Shown here: positions 11,501 through 22,200 of the stretch, in pieces
How the letters are laid out: each line of letters starts with the position of its first letter
Numbering within the stretch: position 1 is the stretch's first letter
Assembly (NCBI GenBank): GCA_965644315.1
Contig: CBFFRQ010000030.1
Coordinates: forward strand, 1-64,000
Source: Caecitellus pseudoparvulus
Lineage: Eukaryota > Bigyra: Bicosoecida
DNA: 64,000 nt
Direction of reading: 5' to 3'
The notes under the pieces: generated by a model
Told to the model about the DNA's origin: nothing
Databases searched by the model: none
The model's input: only the letters and a program-made list of their open reading frames with translations
Program-made: the position numbers and the translations under genes

Positions 11501-12276
11501 TCCTGTCAGCAACAGTCCAAGTTGTGATCCCTCCACGGCCAAAGGGTGCCCGGCATGCCCACTCTTCCTTCTCTGTGCCGCCATGGTGGGCATCATCTAC
11601 ACGTGAAGGGCGCAGGGCACAGACCTTGCACAGGCGGCTGCTTGACTCATCCATCACTGGTGCCGCATCCCCCCCACCCGGCCAAGCTGCAGACACCCTG
11701 CTGTCAGGCCTGGATGATTTGGTTGCCGACGCTGCCCGACAAGCCCATGCCAAGTGCAAAGTTGTGGCACCCCCGCTGCTTCAGGCCCTTGCCGACATTC
11801 GCACCCTCAGCTCTGTCAAGAAGCGGATGACAGTGAGGACAGGGCGGATCAAGAAGCAACTCCGCAAGCTTCATCGACGCCGGCACCTTCTTCAGCATAG
11901 CCAGTCACCCCATGCCCCAGCTGACCTACGTTGTGCGGATGAACGAAAGCACATGCTCATGGAGGACCTTGCTGCCACCCATGTTGAAAGGAAGAAGGCG
12001 ATGCGCAAGTGTACTCGGCTGGTTGCCAAGAAACACAAGGCCGCCATGTTCCAAGTCCAGCAGCGCATCCGGGACCTTGCCCGGCTTGACCCCTTCACTG
12101 CTCACCTGCATGTGCGGAAGCTGTCCGGCAGAAGGAGGAAGGGCACTTCGTCGTCCATCCAGTCAGTCATGGACGACAGCGGCACCCTCATCACAGACCC
12201 ATCACAAGTGCGGGCTGTGGTCAGGGACCAGATGGCCCAGATCATCAGCCCCCTCCACGGCAAGTCGTGTCCCTGA
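8506..12276 (+). CDS. Telomeric LINE ORF A: N-terminal domain plus APE-type endonuclease
   Basis: A 1256-residue frame. ATG 8506 is chosen for its strong ACCATGG context and because the frame above it opens only at a TTG. Residues 1-700 are an unknown region shared with copy 1, with a basic stretch near residues 243-258 and a conserved block VLLPGLHMLLNRI...LVLWNPDTPD. Residues about 738-1005 form an exonuclease-endonuclease-phosphatase domain: SWNVAG (Asn745), the catalytic Glu777 in LTEPG, GDLNCH (Asp897) and SDHYLL (Asp996/His997). In APE-type LINEs this enzyme nicks the target; here the target would be telomeric DNA or an open end. A basic linker follows. The frame stops at TGA 12274 just before the RT, which lies in the -1 frame with a 10-base overlap. 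The same arrangement is in copy 3. Confidence 0.9.
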   Translation: MEAKTSQVLGALFVDKCIAARAMRGPRTGGFTDMPRRGAARTFELGGVPIDEDPSTSSSTIRDSWLQVFGEAAEAQFPGICAEVGRGAAALRRPQGTPAALLVSLGGGSASAELARSIREAAAREDDFTVRLGRGGFMAVVFPDTRQFANAKAKVQVTASAPVLKAAHLLMPQATKIAVETGDVSSVVKLVKSHLHGHSPPARQDRHFVRHSVPVKGDAAVDKVNRPAPPKPAHTAHHVPGKRKKVRRGQRSKSSKPSNVVPGRTFADLFKTPPSEPSASRRPFRTVMPAPTTSPRPTTEVVLPSSRVRTGASTRWDQPPTAEQDSKQQHHAQSAAQPAQAPSTETARTLFVGADKPSVKSEPQACDTLDMPDSSPPSPGIVEVVRMEDCSRLPADLPRHRIPTGSPLERLLASSTVAGNLSERHCVQACLETAAGAQVLEPEDLLLLQHAATVEAAQRAFKTLRKREAAALSDSSSSDVQCLAPTRGVASSDPEDQLAALARLLYRFTPDDSLLQPTSPPVLLPGLHMLLNRINVGHEDLHGGNKHHGGVSPQAVVDEDEQERYFHGVHFAFALHRPQQVHAAHLTLILADHDRGVLVLWNPDTPDACTELPMHKCMQRLYDDAVDMVYRVSATPHTGNPVPLCDRIRDIFHSLRQSFPPLPFVDHEGAVHLKTFIAGKSTRVTIQAGRLTRAQASAASEAKERDPLFQLIPSDEDAMPPRWEQSPYTPVGKSSSIPVSLVSWNVAGSCGRNLHKVLICAQSVCLRSSRLVLCLTEPGGHGTLDSEVMGLQCFRPSPPDRPPGRSEVALLVDRRLRATQIVNLGLDGRCVVACSIPMKPRPLAVIAAYVPNWHTAQRKKPLADPDTKLPHRQEVWEQLANAVKSLRTTHMISLMGDLNCHPGDGGLPAWDATCWQNRTDVADPIPDVKELAIVCEHGNLEPAGLAGCSTHATNGRALDHILVCPLLKAQVKVPHTVTTTFSSAGKQNPEKSILSDHYLLSATVQVVIPPRPKGARHAHSSFSVPPWWASSTREGRRAQTLHRRLLDSSITGAASPPPGQAADTLLSGLDDLVADAARQAHAKCKVVAPPLLQALADIRTLSSVKKRMTVRTGRIKKQLRKLHRRRHLLQHSQSPHAPADLRCADERKHMLMEDLAATHVERKKAMRKCTRLVAKKHKAAMFQVQQRIRDLARLDPFTAHLHVRKLSGRRRKGTSSSIQSVMDDSGTLITDPSQVRAVVRDQMAQIISPLHGKSCP

Positions 12277-15215
12277 AGTTCGGACTGGGCCGGCTGCTCC
12301 CATCGGCCCCGACCCACATGTCGACTGAAGCCGCCTGGACCCCGAGCGTGGACCATATCCTGAAGAAGATCCAGTCCCTGAGCCTCCACCGCAACCCTGG
12401 CACAGGGCACTACCAGGCTGAGCATGTCAAGTATGCCAGCGAGGACTTCCGGAAGAGGTACGCTGCCGCTCTTCAACAGGCCATCAGCACCGGTTCATGT
12501 CCAAGTCAGTACCACAGTGGGGTGGGGACACTCATCCCCAAGACCGCCAGCCAGGCCGGGAGGGTGCAGACATACAGGCTCATTGTCTGCCGTCCCCCCC
12601 AAGCCAAGCTCTTCTTCTCGGTCGTGGCCTCATGTGTCGAAGACTGGGTGCAGCACTGGATCTCACATGAGCAGGCAGGCTTCACCCATGCCCGCAACAC
12701 CCACGAGCAGATCCTGGCCTTGCAGGAGGTGTCCACTGCCCACCTGCGCGCCAAGCCCACTGCCAGTGTCCTTGTCCTTTTCGTGGACTTCAAGAGTGCC
12801 TTTGACACTGTCAGCCACGAAGCGATACCCGAGATCCTCGAGTCAGCAAGCCTCCCACAGCCCCTGCTCAGCTGCGTGAAGGACTACATGCAGCGCGCCA
12901 CAGTGGCCATTCACACTGGCCATGGTCTTTGCGACCCCCTCCCAGTCACCAACGGGGTCCCCCAGGGTGGCGCACTGTCGCCTCTGTTGTTCAAGGTGGC
13001 TATTGATGTGCTCTCTCAACGCCTGAGAGAGCTGCCAAGTCAGGGAGTGTCAGGGGCAGGAGTGCCGACACCCCGCGGCCACGTCACGCATACGCTCTAT
13101 GCGGACGATCTTGCTTGCCTCGCCACCACCCCTGCTGCCCTCCATCGGATGTTCCTTGAAGTCAAGGCCCTGGGCAGCCGGGTGGGCTTGGCCATCAACC
13201 CGCGCAAGTCCGGGGTCATGGTCCTCACCGGGGCGCAACAGGTCAATGGGGTGTCAGCCACGGAGCGGCGGAAGCTCATCTGGCGGTCCCGCTGGCTGAG
13301 GTCAGGGCAGTCCATGAAGGTCAAGGGGACACCCATCCAACGCACGAGCACCTACTCGTACTTGGGTGTCCCCCTGTCTGAAACTGTCAGCCGAACCCGA
13401 CTGCTTGCCACGAGGCAGGCCACTCTGTCCTGCACTCGGGCTGGGTTCGGCTGCGGTGCCCTCCTCAGTAGTGCGTGGCTGAGTCCGATCCTGAAGCAGC
13501 GGATCGGCACTGCCTCCATCAACAGTGCCGCCGACTACATCTTGGCGTCCCAGGTCAGCAACTCGGTGCTACCTTTGCGGGACGTCGATCGTGGACTTGC
13601 CATCGCCTTCAGCAAGGCCCAGCTGGGGATGCAAAGCTCGCTAGCACGTATGCACAACTATGCAAAGCTTGCTGTGTGCGGCGTCTTGCCAACACACATC
13701 CGGGCGACGAAACTCCGCAGCATTATCTTCATGAAGCTGCTGAAGAATGTCCAAGTGCCCACCCCCATGGCCAAGGCGCTGTCCATCAGCCTGCGCCAAG
13801 CCCTGGACCTGCTGCCCTCCCCCCTGGACATGGCCAGCATCTTCCTGGCCAATGTCCGCCTCGACAGGCCAGGCGCTGGAGGCATCCCAGATCCATGGGC
13901 CTTACACGGTCTACTCGACCTCTGGCTCCTTGGATGCCTCCCTGACCGCGCACGCCTGGAGGCTGTGTGCCTGGAGCCGCCGCCTGACTCTGCCCCAGAC
14001 ACACACGGGGTCGACATCACCGCTGGGATGGACCCCGCCCCCCCCAAGATCCAGCTGCTTGGACTCGCGGCAGCGGAGTCCTCAGATCTGTCGGCTGCCC
14101 CCCAGTTCCCGGACACCACCCCCTGGGCCACTCGGCAACGCGTCGTCGCCTCCTTCCTTCATGTGGCCCAGACGGTCAAGTGCGGTGCAGTTGGCTACAC
14201 TCCCACGGGGGAGATGAAGGCCACCAGGCGTCCGAAGGAGTACCACATCGGTGTGGGTGCTCGCTTCTTCGCCTGGCTGCACCCGATCCCTTCCTCTGTG
14301 AACCCAGTCTTCTGGGTCCACGAAGGCGATCAGGAGAGACGTGTGAAGGTGCACCTGTGGCAGACGCTTCAAGTGTTCAACGGGGATGACACCCCGACAC
14401 TGTTCAGCGCCTGCCCCCTGTGCCACAGCGTCTCCTGGTGCAGCCTGCAGGAGCACGTCCTTCTTGACTGCCCCCACCACGCCCTGGTCCCTGCGAGAAG
14501 GTCCGCCCTGTCAGAGGTGCGGAACCTCCTGTCCAGATCCAATGATGCAGTGAGGGGGGTCGCCAACTGCCAGTACCTCGAAGTACCCCCCCCACTGCTG
14601 GATGCTGTTGTCCACGCCGACGAAGGCCGCTTGTTGGGCCGCCCGTGTCGCCTGCTGCTGCTGCGACTGCTGCTGTGCGGCCAGTGGCCCCATCGGTGGG
14701 GCCAGCCTCCGGCACAACAGCCCTGGAGTCCCGAGGCAGCCGCGGTCCTGAGTAACCCCCATGTCACTCTCCGCGGCTCCTCGGGTCCACTCCGCCCCCC
14801 CAAGTACTGGCGCGAGGCCCTGGTAGCTGCCACGGGCCTCGCGGTATCTGCGTGGGACGCGGTGGTGACGTGCATGCTCAGCCTTACCTCTCGTGCCGAC
14901 CGTCACATCCAGAGGCACGCCCGGTACCTCTGGTGGGCGGCGCATGGACGAACGTGTCCTCTCCCAGGTTACTCGGCTCCTGATCCGAGTACTGTGAGGA
15001 AGCATGTGCGGGACGTGAAGACGCGGCGCTTCGAGCGCACTTACTTCCCTGTCAAGTCCCCTCGTCGGCCGCCTCGCTCCTTCACGAGGCAGGCCACCTT
15101 GCTCGACTTCGGGCTGGCACGGCCGGAAGTCCACGAGGAACCTCCGGCACCGTCGATTTCATCCTCGGCGTCGTCCTCTGGGTCGTCCTTGAAGTGTCCA
15201 TCTGACTCTGAGTAG
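12267..15215 (+). CDS. Telomeric LINE ORF B: reverse transcriptase with zinc knuckle
   Basis: A 982-residue frame, -1 to ORF A. It opens upstream of its GTG at 12267, so it is probably translated by frameshifting, or the split is a mutation. RT signatures are VDFKSAFDTVSH (about residues 173-184), NGVPQGGALSPLLF and the catalytic YADD (residues 278-281). A C-terminal knuckle C-x2-C-x10-H-x4-C (Cys716, Cys719, His730, Cys735) resembles the CCHC finger found after the RT in R2 and TRAS-like elements. The C-terminus is serine- and acid-rich. It would copy the element's RNA onto a chromosome end. This copy has the longest open frame of the three and is the best candidate for an active enzyme. Confidence 0.92.
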   Translation: MSLKFGLGRLLPSAPTHMSTEAAWTPSVDHILKKIQSLSLHRNPGTGHYQAEHVKYASEDFRKRYAAALQQAISTGSCPSQYHSGVGTLIPKTASQAGRVQTYRLIVCRPPQAKLFFSVVASCVEDWVQHWISHEQAGFTHARNTHEQILALQEVSTAHLRAKPTASVLVLFVDFKSAFDTVSHEAIPEILESASLPQPLLSCVKDYMQRATVAIHTGHGLCDPLPVTNGVPQGGALSPLLFKVAIDVLSQRLRELPSQGVSGAGVPTPRGHVTHTLYADDLACLATTPAALHRMFLEVKALGSRVGLAINPRKSGVMVLTGAQQVNGVSATERRKLIWRSRWLRSGQSMKVKGTPIQRTSTYSYLGVPLSETVSRTRLLATRQATLSCTRAGFGCGALLSSAWLSPILKQRIGTASINSAADYILASQVSNSVLPLRDVDRGLAIAFSKAQLGMQSSLARMHNYAKLAVCGVLPTHIRATKLRSIIFMKLLKNVQVPTPMAKALSISLRQALDLLPSPLDMASIFLANVRLDRPGAGGIPDPWALHGLLDLWLLGCLPDRARLEAVCLEPPPDSAPDTHGVDITAGMDPAPPKIQLLGLAAAESSDLSAAPQFPDTTPWATRQRVVASFLHVAQTVKCGAVGYTPTGEMKATRRPKEYHIGVGARFFAWLHPIPSSVNPVFWVHEGDQERRVKVHLWQTLQVFNGDDTPTLFSACPLCHSVSWCSLQEHVLLDCPHHALVPARRSALSEVRNLLSRSNDAVRGVANCQYLEVPPPLLDAVVHADEGRLLGRPCRLLLLRLLLCGQWPHRWGQPPAQQPWSPEAAAVLSNPHVTLRGSSGPLRPPKYWREALVAATGLAVSAWDAVVTCMLSLTSRADRHIQRHARYLWWAAHGRTCPLPGYSAPDPSTVRKHVRDVKTRRFERTYFPVKSPRRPPRSFTRQATLLDFGLARPEVHEEPPAPSISSSASSSGSSLKCPSDSE

Positions 15216-16050
15216 CGGGCGATGTGTGTAGAGCGCGGCGCGAGGCGGTGCAAGCTTACGGCGTGGCGTGGTGACAACCACGGTCGTGGCTGAGCGAAGT
15301 GCGAGAGCAGGGTGATGTGATGTCCTTGATGAATGACGGAACCTGCGGAAAGTTGGAAGATGATGAAGTGAATATGTCCAGTATACTTACATGATGGCTC
15401 GGGGTCCACGTGCAGCCCGAGATAGATTCCTGTGACGGGGCGCGCGGAATTTGGCAGGGTGAACACGCGGGCGCGCGGGGCAACGTCGCAGGCGGGGCGC
15501 ACAGGTCCTCAGGGCCTTGAGTGATGAGTCAGCTGGATTATCTGTGAAGAAAAGGAGGTGTTCTTGGTGTTCTTGGTGCGCGGGTGGCGTTGTTCCGGCG
15601 GTGCGCGCTGCTACCACCGGCGTGGTGCAGTGCAACACCGTCGTGAAACGCCACCCGAAGGCGGCCACTGCGGCTCAGGACAGCGCGCAGTGGCCCCAGG
15701 CACACGTGCAGTGCCTGGCAAGGGCCAGGAGAAGCGGGGGGTTTCTGAATTATGAAGCGAAGTGTGGACTGGAACGAAGCAAGAGTGGGCCCGGCCCCCT
15801 CTGGCTCAGCCGACTGAGCCGAGAGGGCGCGGGCGGGGCAGTTCGACACGTATGGGCGGGCGCGGGCGCGCCCTAGCAAGCGGCGGCTCATACAACGGAC
15901 GTATGTCCGTGATGGCTGCAGACCCACGAGAGTGGGAGCCGCTGTAGCGCTCCTGGTGTGCCTTGTGCACAGCAGCGAACGCTACATGTGATGCCCAAGC
16001 TGTATCGCGTGCAAGCGTGAAGGCGACATGCAATGCATTGAATGAACTAA
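15216..16050 (+). other. 3' UTR of retroelement copy 2
   Basis: An 830-base GC-rich non-coding region with no credible gene. It ends in the family tail AAGCTGTA...GCAATGCATTGAATGAACTAA, whose core is also found at the end of copy 1 and in the internal fragment near 29.4 kb. The conserved tail is the likely RT recognition region. Confidence 0.7.
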
Positions 16051-16054
16051 TGTC

Positions 16055-16070
16055 AACCTAATCATAGGTT
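16055..16070 (+). repeat. Terminal palindrome at element 5' end, copy 3
   Basis: The same AACCTA-loop-TAGGTT palindrome as in copy 2, four bases from the element start. Confidence 0.5.
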
Positions 16071-16165
16071 GTGCATTGCTAACATTGCCTAATCCAGGCG
16101 CTCGTGCACCCAAGTGTGGTGTTGCACAGTGTTTGGGTTGGCAGTGCAGCGCGCGGGTGGCAGCT

Positions 16166-16180
16166 GTGCGAATTCCGCAC
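16166..16180 (+). promoter_or_regulatory. Conserved 5' UTR hairpin, copy 3
   Basis: The same 15-base hairpin as in copies 1 and 2, upstream of ATG 16262. Confidence 0.4.
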
Positions 16181-16261
16181 GCCATCACACCAGCGCAAGC
16201 AGTGTGCACTCCCCGCGGGAGTCTGCACCTGTGGATACCTGCATCACGTTCCATCATCACC

Positions 16262-19200
16262 ATGGAAGCCAAGACAAGTCAAGTACTGGGTGCGCTCTTC
16301 GTGGATAAGTGCATTGCTGCGCGAGCAATGCGTGGACCAAGAACGGGCGGATTTACTGACATGCCGCGCCGAGGCGCTGCACGAACGTTTGAGCTTGGCG
16401 GAGTGCCCATCGACGAAGACCCTTCAACATCTTCATCAACAATCCGAGATTCCTGGCTTCAAGTCTTTGGTGAGGCGGCGGAGGCCCAGTTCCCTGGCAT
16501 CTGTGCGGAAGTTGGGCGTGGTGCAGCGGCGTTGCGCCGCCCACAAGGAACCCCAGCTGCCCTGCTAGTCTCGCTTGGCGGAGGAAGTGCCAGCGCAGAG
16601 CTGGCACGGAGCATACGCGAAGCAGCAGCACGTGAGGACGACTTCACTGTGCGCCTTGGACGAGGTGGCTTCATGGCTGTGGTGTTTCCAGACACACGCC
16701 AGTTCGCCAACGCCAAGGCCAAGGTGCAGGTGACTGCCTCGGCCCCAGTGCTCAAGGCGGCCCACCTCCTGATGCCCCAAGCCACGAAGATTGCTGTTGA
16801 GACAGGTGACGTAAGCTCAGTCGTGAAGCTCGTCAAGTCCCATCTTCATGGCCACTCGCCGCCTGCTCGTCAAGACCGCCACTTCGTCCGACATTCCGTC
16901 CCCGTCAAGGGCGACGCCGCTGTCGACAAAGTGAACCGGCCTGCTCCACCCAAGCCTGCCCACACTGCTCATCATGTGCCAGGCAAGCGCAAGAAGGTAC
17001 GCCGAGGACAGCGCTCGAAGTCTTCGAAGCCATCCAATGTCGTGCCAGGACGAACGTTCGCTGACCTCTTCAAGACTCCCCCGTCCGAGCCCTCAGCAAG
17101 CCGACGCCCCTTCCGTACAGTGATGCCTGCCCCCACCACTTCACCGCGACCCACGACGGAGGTTGTCCTTCCATCCTCTCGGGTGCGCACTGGGGCTAGC
17201 ACGCGATGGGACCAACCGCCAACTGCTGAGCAAGACTCAAAGCAACAACACCATGCCCAGTCAGCAGCCCAACCCGCTCAGGCACCCAGCACTGAAACGG
17301 CCAGGACTTTGTTTGTTGGTGCAGACAAGCCAAGTGTCAAGTCTGAACCGCAGGCATGCGACACGTTGGACATGCCAGACTCATCACCACCCTCCCCAGG
17401 AATCGTTGAAGTCGTTCGGATGGAAGACTGCAGCAGGCTCCCAGCGGATCTCCCAAGACACAGAATCCCAACTGGGTCCCCGCTGGAACGCCTCCTTGCA
17501 TCAAGCACAGTAGCTGGCAACCTTTCCGAGCGCCACTGTGTGCAAGCATGTCTGGAAACTGCAGCGGGTGCTCAGGTGCTGGAGCCCGAGGATCTTCTCC
17601 TCCTCCAACACGCAGCCACAGTGGAAGCAGCGCAACGCGCATTCAAAACCCTGCGCAAGCGAGAGGCTGCAGCCCTGTCTGACTCGTCCAGCTCGGATGT
17701 CCAGTGCCTGGCGCCGACTAGAGGCGTGGCCTCTTCGGATCCCGAGGACCAGCTAGCAGCATTGGCCCGACTGCTGTACCGGTTCACTCCGGATGACTCG
17801 CTGCTGCAGCCCACGTCTCCCCCAGTGCTTCTGCCAGGTCTCCACATGCTGCTGAACCGTATCAATGTTGGGCATGAAGACCTGCATGGCGGGAACAAGC
17901 ACCATGGCGGTGTGAGTCCACAAGCGGTTGTGGACGAGGACGAGCAAGAGCGGTACTTCCATGGCGTCCACTTCGCCTTTGCTCTCCACCGGCCCCAACA
18001 AGTCCACGCTGCCCACCTGACTCTCATACTGGCTGACCATGACCGTGGAGTCCTTGTCCTATGGAACCCAGACACACCTGATGCATGCACTGAGCTGCCC
18101 ATGCACAAGTGTATGCAGAGACTCTACGATGACGCAGTGGACATGGTGTACAGAGTGTCGGCAACCCCCACACCGGGAACCCAGTCCCTCTTTGTGACAG
18201 GATCCGAGACATATTCCACAGTCTGCGCCAGTCCTTCCCTCCCCTTCCCTTTGTGGACCACGAGGGGGCTGTCCACCTCAAGACGTTCATCGCGGGGAAG
18301 TCTACCAGGGTCACCATTCAAGCAGGCCGGCTCACTCGAGCACAGGCCTCTGCAGCAAGTGAGGCAAAGGAGCGCGACCCTCTGTTCCAACTCATTCCAT
18401 CAGACGAGGATGCCATGCCCCCGAGGTGGGAGCAGAGTCCGTACACACCAGTGGGAAAGTCCAGCAGCATCCCAGTGTCGCTCGTGTCATGGAATGTTGC
18501 TGGGTCGTGTGGCCGCAACCTGCACAAGGTTCTCATCTGCGCCCAGTCTGTGTGCCTCCGTTCATCCAGACTGGTCCTCTGCCTCACGGAACCTGGTGGC
18601 CACGGCACACTTGACTCGGAAGTCATGGGGCTCCAATGTTTCAGGCCCTCCCCCCCAGATCGTCCACCCGGTCGCAGTGAAGTTGCGCTTCTGGTCGACC
18701 GTCGTCTACGCGCCACGCAGATAGTCAACCTTGGACTCGATGGGCGCTGTGTGGTCGCCTGCTCCATCCCCATGAAGCCAAGGCCCCTTGCTGTTATCGC
18801 GGCCTACGTGCCCAACTGGCACACGGCCCAGCGGAAGAAGCCACTTGCAGACCCAGACACTAAGCTGCCCCACCGCCAAGAGGTCTGGGAGCAGCTGGCC
18901 AACGCTGTAAAAAGTCTGCGAACCACGCATATGATCTCCCTCATGGGGGACCTCAACTGCCATCCTGGTGATGGCGGACTTCCTGCTTGGGACGCAACAT
19001 GCTGGCAGAACCGGACCGATGTCGCTGACCCCATCCCAGATGTCAAGGAGCTCGCAATCGTGTGCGAGCATGGTAACCTCGAGCCAGCCGGGCTCGCCGG
19101 GTGCTCCACCCATGCCACGAACGGCAGAGCCCTGGACCACATCCTTGTCTGCCCACTGCTCAAGGCCCAGGTCAAGGTGCCACACACAGTGACGACAACC

Positions 19201-22200
19201 TTCTCCAGTGCAGGCAAGCAGAATCCGGAGAAGTCGATCCTGAGTGACCACTACCTCCTGTCAGCAACAGTCCAAGTTGTGATCCCTCCACGGCCAAAGG
19301 GTGCCCGGCATGCCCACTCTTCCTTCTCTGTGCCGCCATGGTGGGCATCATCTACACGTGAAGGGCGCAGGGCACAGACCTTGCACAGGCGGCTGCTTGA
19401 CTCATCCATCACTGGTGCCGCATCCCCCCACCCGGCCAAGCTGCAGACACCCTGCTGTCAGGCCTGGATGATTTGGTTGCCGACGCTGCCCGACAAGCCC
19501 ATGCCAAGTGCAAAGTTGTGGCACCCCCGCTGCTTCAGGCCCTTGCCGACATTCGCACCCTCAGCTCTGTCAAGAAGCGGATGACAGTGAGGACAGGGCG
19601 GATCAAGAAGCAACTCCGCAAGCTTCATCGACGCCGGCACCTTCTTCAGCATAGCCAGTCACCCCATGCCCCAGCTGACCTACGTTGTGCGGATGAACGA
19701 AAGCACATGCTCATGGAGGACCTTGCTGCCACCCATGTTGAAAGGAAGAAGGCGATGCGCAAGTGTACTCGGCTGGTTGCCAAGAAACACAAGGCCGCCA
19801 TGTTCCAAGTCCAGCAGCGCATCCGGGACCTTGCCCGGCTTGACCCCTTCACTGCTCACCTGCATGTGCGGAAGCTGTCCGGCAGAAGGAGGAAGGGCAC
19901 TTCGTCGTCCATCCAGTCAGTCATGGACGACAGCGGCACCCTCATCACAGACCCATCACAAGTGCGGGCTGTGGTCAGGGACCAGATGGCCCAGATCATC
20001 AGCCCCCTCCACGGCAAGTCGTGTCCCTGAAGTTCGGACTGGGCCGGCTGCTCCCATCGGCCCCGACCCACATGTCGACTGAAGCCGCCTGGACCCCGAG
20101 CGTGGACCATATCCTGAAGAAGATCCAGTCCCTGAGCCTCCACCGCAACCCTGGCACAGGGCACTACCAGGCTGAGCATGTCAAGTATGCCAGCGAGGAC
20201 TTCCGGAAGAGGTACGCTGCCGCTCTTCAACAGGCCATCAGCACCGGTTCATGTCCAAGTCAGTACCACAGTGGGGTGGGGACACTCATCCCCAAGACCG
20301 CCAGCCAGGCCGGGAGGGTGCAGACATACAGGCTCATTGTCTGCCGTCCCCCCAAGCCAAGCTCTTCTTCTCGGTCGTGGCCTCATGTGTCGAAGACTGG
20401 GTGCAGCACTGGATCTCACATGAGCAGGCAGGCTTCACCCATGCCCGCAACACCCACGAGCAGATCCTGGCCTTGCAGGAGGTGTCCACTGCCCACCTGC
20501 GCGCCAAGCCCACTGCCAGTGTCCTTGTCCTTTTCGTGGACTTCAAGAGTGCCTTTGACACTGTCAGCCACGAAGCGATACTCGAGATCCTCGAGTCAGC
20601 AAGCCTCCCACAGCCCCTGCTCAGCTGCGTGAAGGACTACATGCAGCGCGCCACAGTGGCCATTCACACTGGCCATGGTCTTTGCGACCCCCTCCCAGTC
20701 ACCAACGGGGTCCCCCAGGGTGGCGCACTGTCGCCTCTGTTGTTCAAGGTGGCTATTGATGTGCTCTCTCAACGCCTGAGAGAGCTGCCAAGTCAGGGAG
20801 TGTCAGGGGCAGGAGTGCCGACACCCCGCGGCCACGTCACGCATACGCTCTATGCGGACGATCTTGCTTGCCTCGCCACCACCCCTGCTGCCCTCCATCG
20901 GATGTTCCTTGAAGTCAAGGCCCTGGGCAGCCGGGTGGGCTTGGCCATCAACCCGCGCAAGTCCGGGGTCATGGTCCTCACCGGGGCGCAACAGGTCAAT
21001 GGGGTGTCAGCCACGGAGCGGCGGAAGCTCATCTGGCGGTCCCGCTGGCTGAGGTCAGGGCAGTCCATGAAGGTCAAGGGGACACCCATCCAACGCACGA
21101 GCACCTACTCGTACTTGGGTGTCCCCCTGTCTGAAACTGTCAGCCGAACCCGACTGCTTGCCACGAGGCAGGCCACTCTGTCCTGCACTCGGGCTGGGTT
21201 CGGCTGCGGTGCCCTCCTCAGTAGTGCGTGGCTGAGTCCGATCCTGAAGCAGCGGATCGGCACTGCCTCCATCAACAGTGCCGCCGACTACATCTTGGCG
21301 TCCCAGGTCAGCAACTCGGTGCTACCTTTGCGGGACGTCGATCGTGGACTTGCCATCGCCTTCAGCAAGGCCCAGCTGGGGATGCAAAGCTCGCTAGCAC
21401 GTATGCACAACTATGCAAAGCTTGCTGTGTGCGGCGTCTTGCCAACACACATCCGGGCGACGAAACTCCGCAGCATTATCTTCATGAAGCTGCTGAAGAA
21501 TGTCCAAGTGCCCACCCCCATGGCCAAGGCGCTGTCCATCAGCCTGCGCCAAGCCCTGGACCTGCTGCCCTCCCCCCTGGACATGGCCAGCATCTTCCTG
21601 GCCAATGTCCGCCTCGACAGGCCAGGCGCTGGAGGCATCCCAGATCCATGGGCCTTACACGGTCTACTCGACCTCTGGCTCCTTGGATGCCTCCCTGACC
21701 GCGCACGCCTGGAGGCTGTGTGCCTGGAGCCGCCGCCTGACTCTGCCCCAGACACACACGGGGTCGACATCACCGCTGGGATGGACCCCGCCCCCCCCAA
21801 GATCCAGCTGCTTGGACTCGCGGCAGCGGAGTCCTCAGATCTGTCGGCTGCCCCCCAGTTCCCGGACACCACCCCCTGGGCCACTCGGCAACGCGTCGTC
21901 GCCTCCTTCCTTCATGTGGCCCAGACGGTCAAGTGCGGTGCAGTTGGCTACACTCCCACGGGGGAGATGAAGGCCACCAGGCGTCCGAAGGAGTACCACA
22001 TCGGTGTGGGTGCTCGCTTCTTCGCCTGGCTGCACCCGATCCCTTCCTCTGTGAACCCAGTCTTCTGGGTCCACGAAGGCGATCAGGAGAGACGTGTGAA
22101 GGTGCACCTGTGGCAGACGCTTCAAGTGTTCAACGGGGATGACACCCCGACACTGTTCAGCGCCTGCCCCCTGTGCCACAGCGTCTCCTGGTGCAGCCTG

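Larger units (their letters stand above)
8295..16050 (+). mobile_element. Telomere-embedded non-LTR retrotransposon, copy 2 (full length)
   Basis: A 7.75-kb element with a roughly 210-base 5' UTR, two overlapping reading frames (N-terminal region plus APE endonuclease, then RT plus zinc knuckle) and an 830-base 3' UTR. It has no LTR and no poly(A) tail. The RNA would end in CTAA, which can pair with a TTAGGG overhang. It is joined to copy 3 head to tail with only CTAA at the junction. The orientation, with 5' end toward the chromosome tip, is that of elements added to ends by target-primed reverse transcription such as Drosophila HeT-A/TART. The domain order resembles APE-type LINEs such as the insect telomeric TRAS and SART. 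The clade assignment is inference. Confidence 0.93.

Noticed and set aside
15517-15876. Small ORFs in the retroelement 3' UTR
   Set aside because: Low-complexity frames with no counterpart in copy 1; the region reads as untranslated tail.
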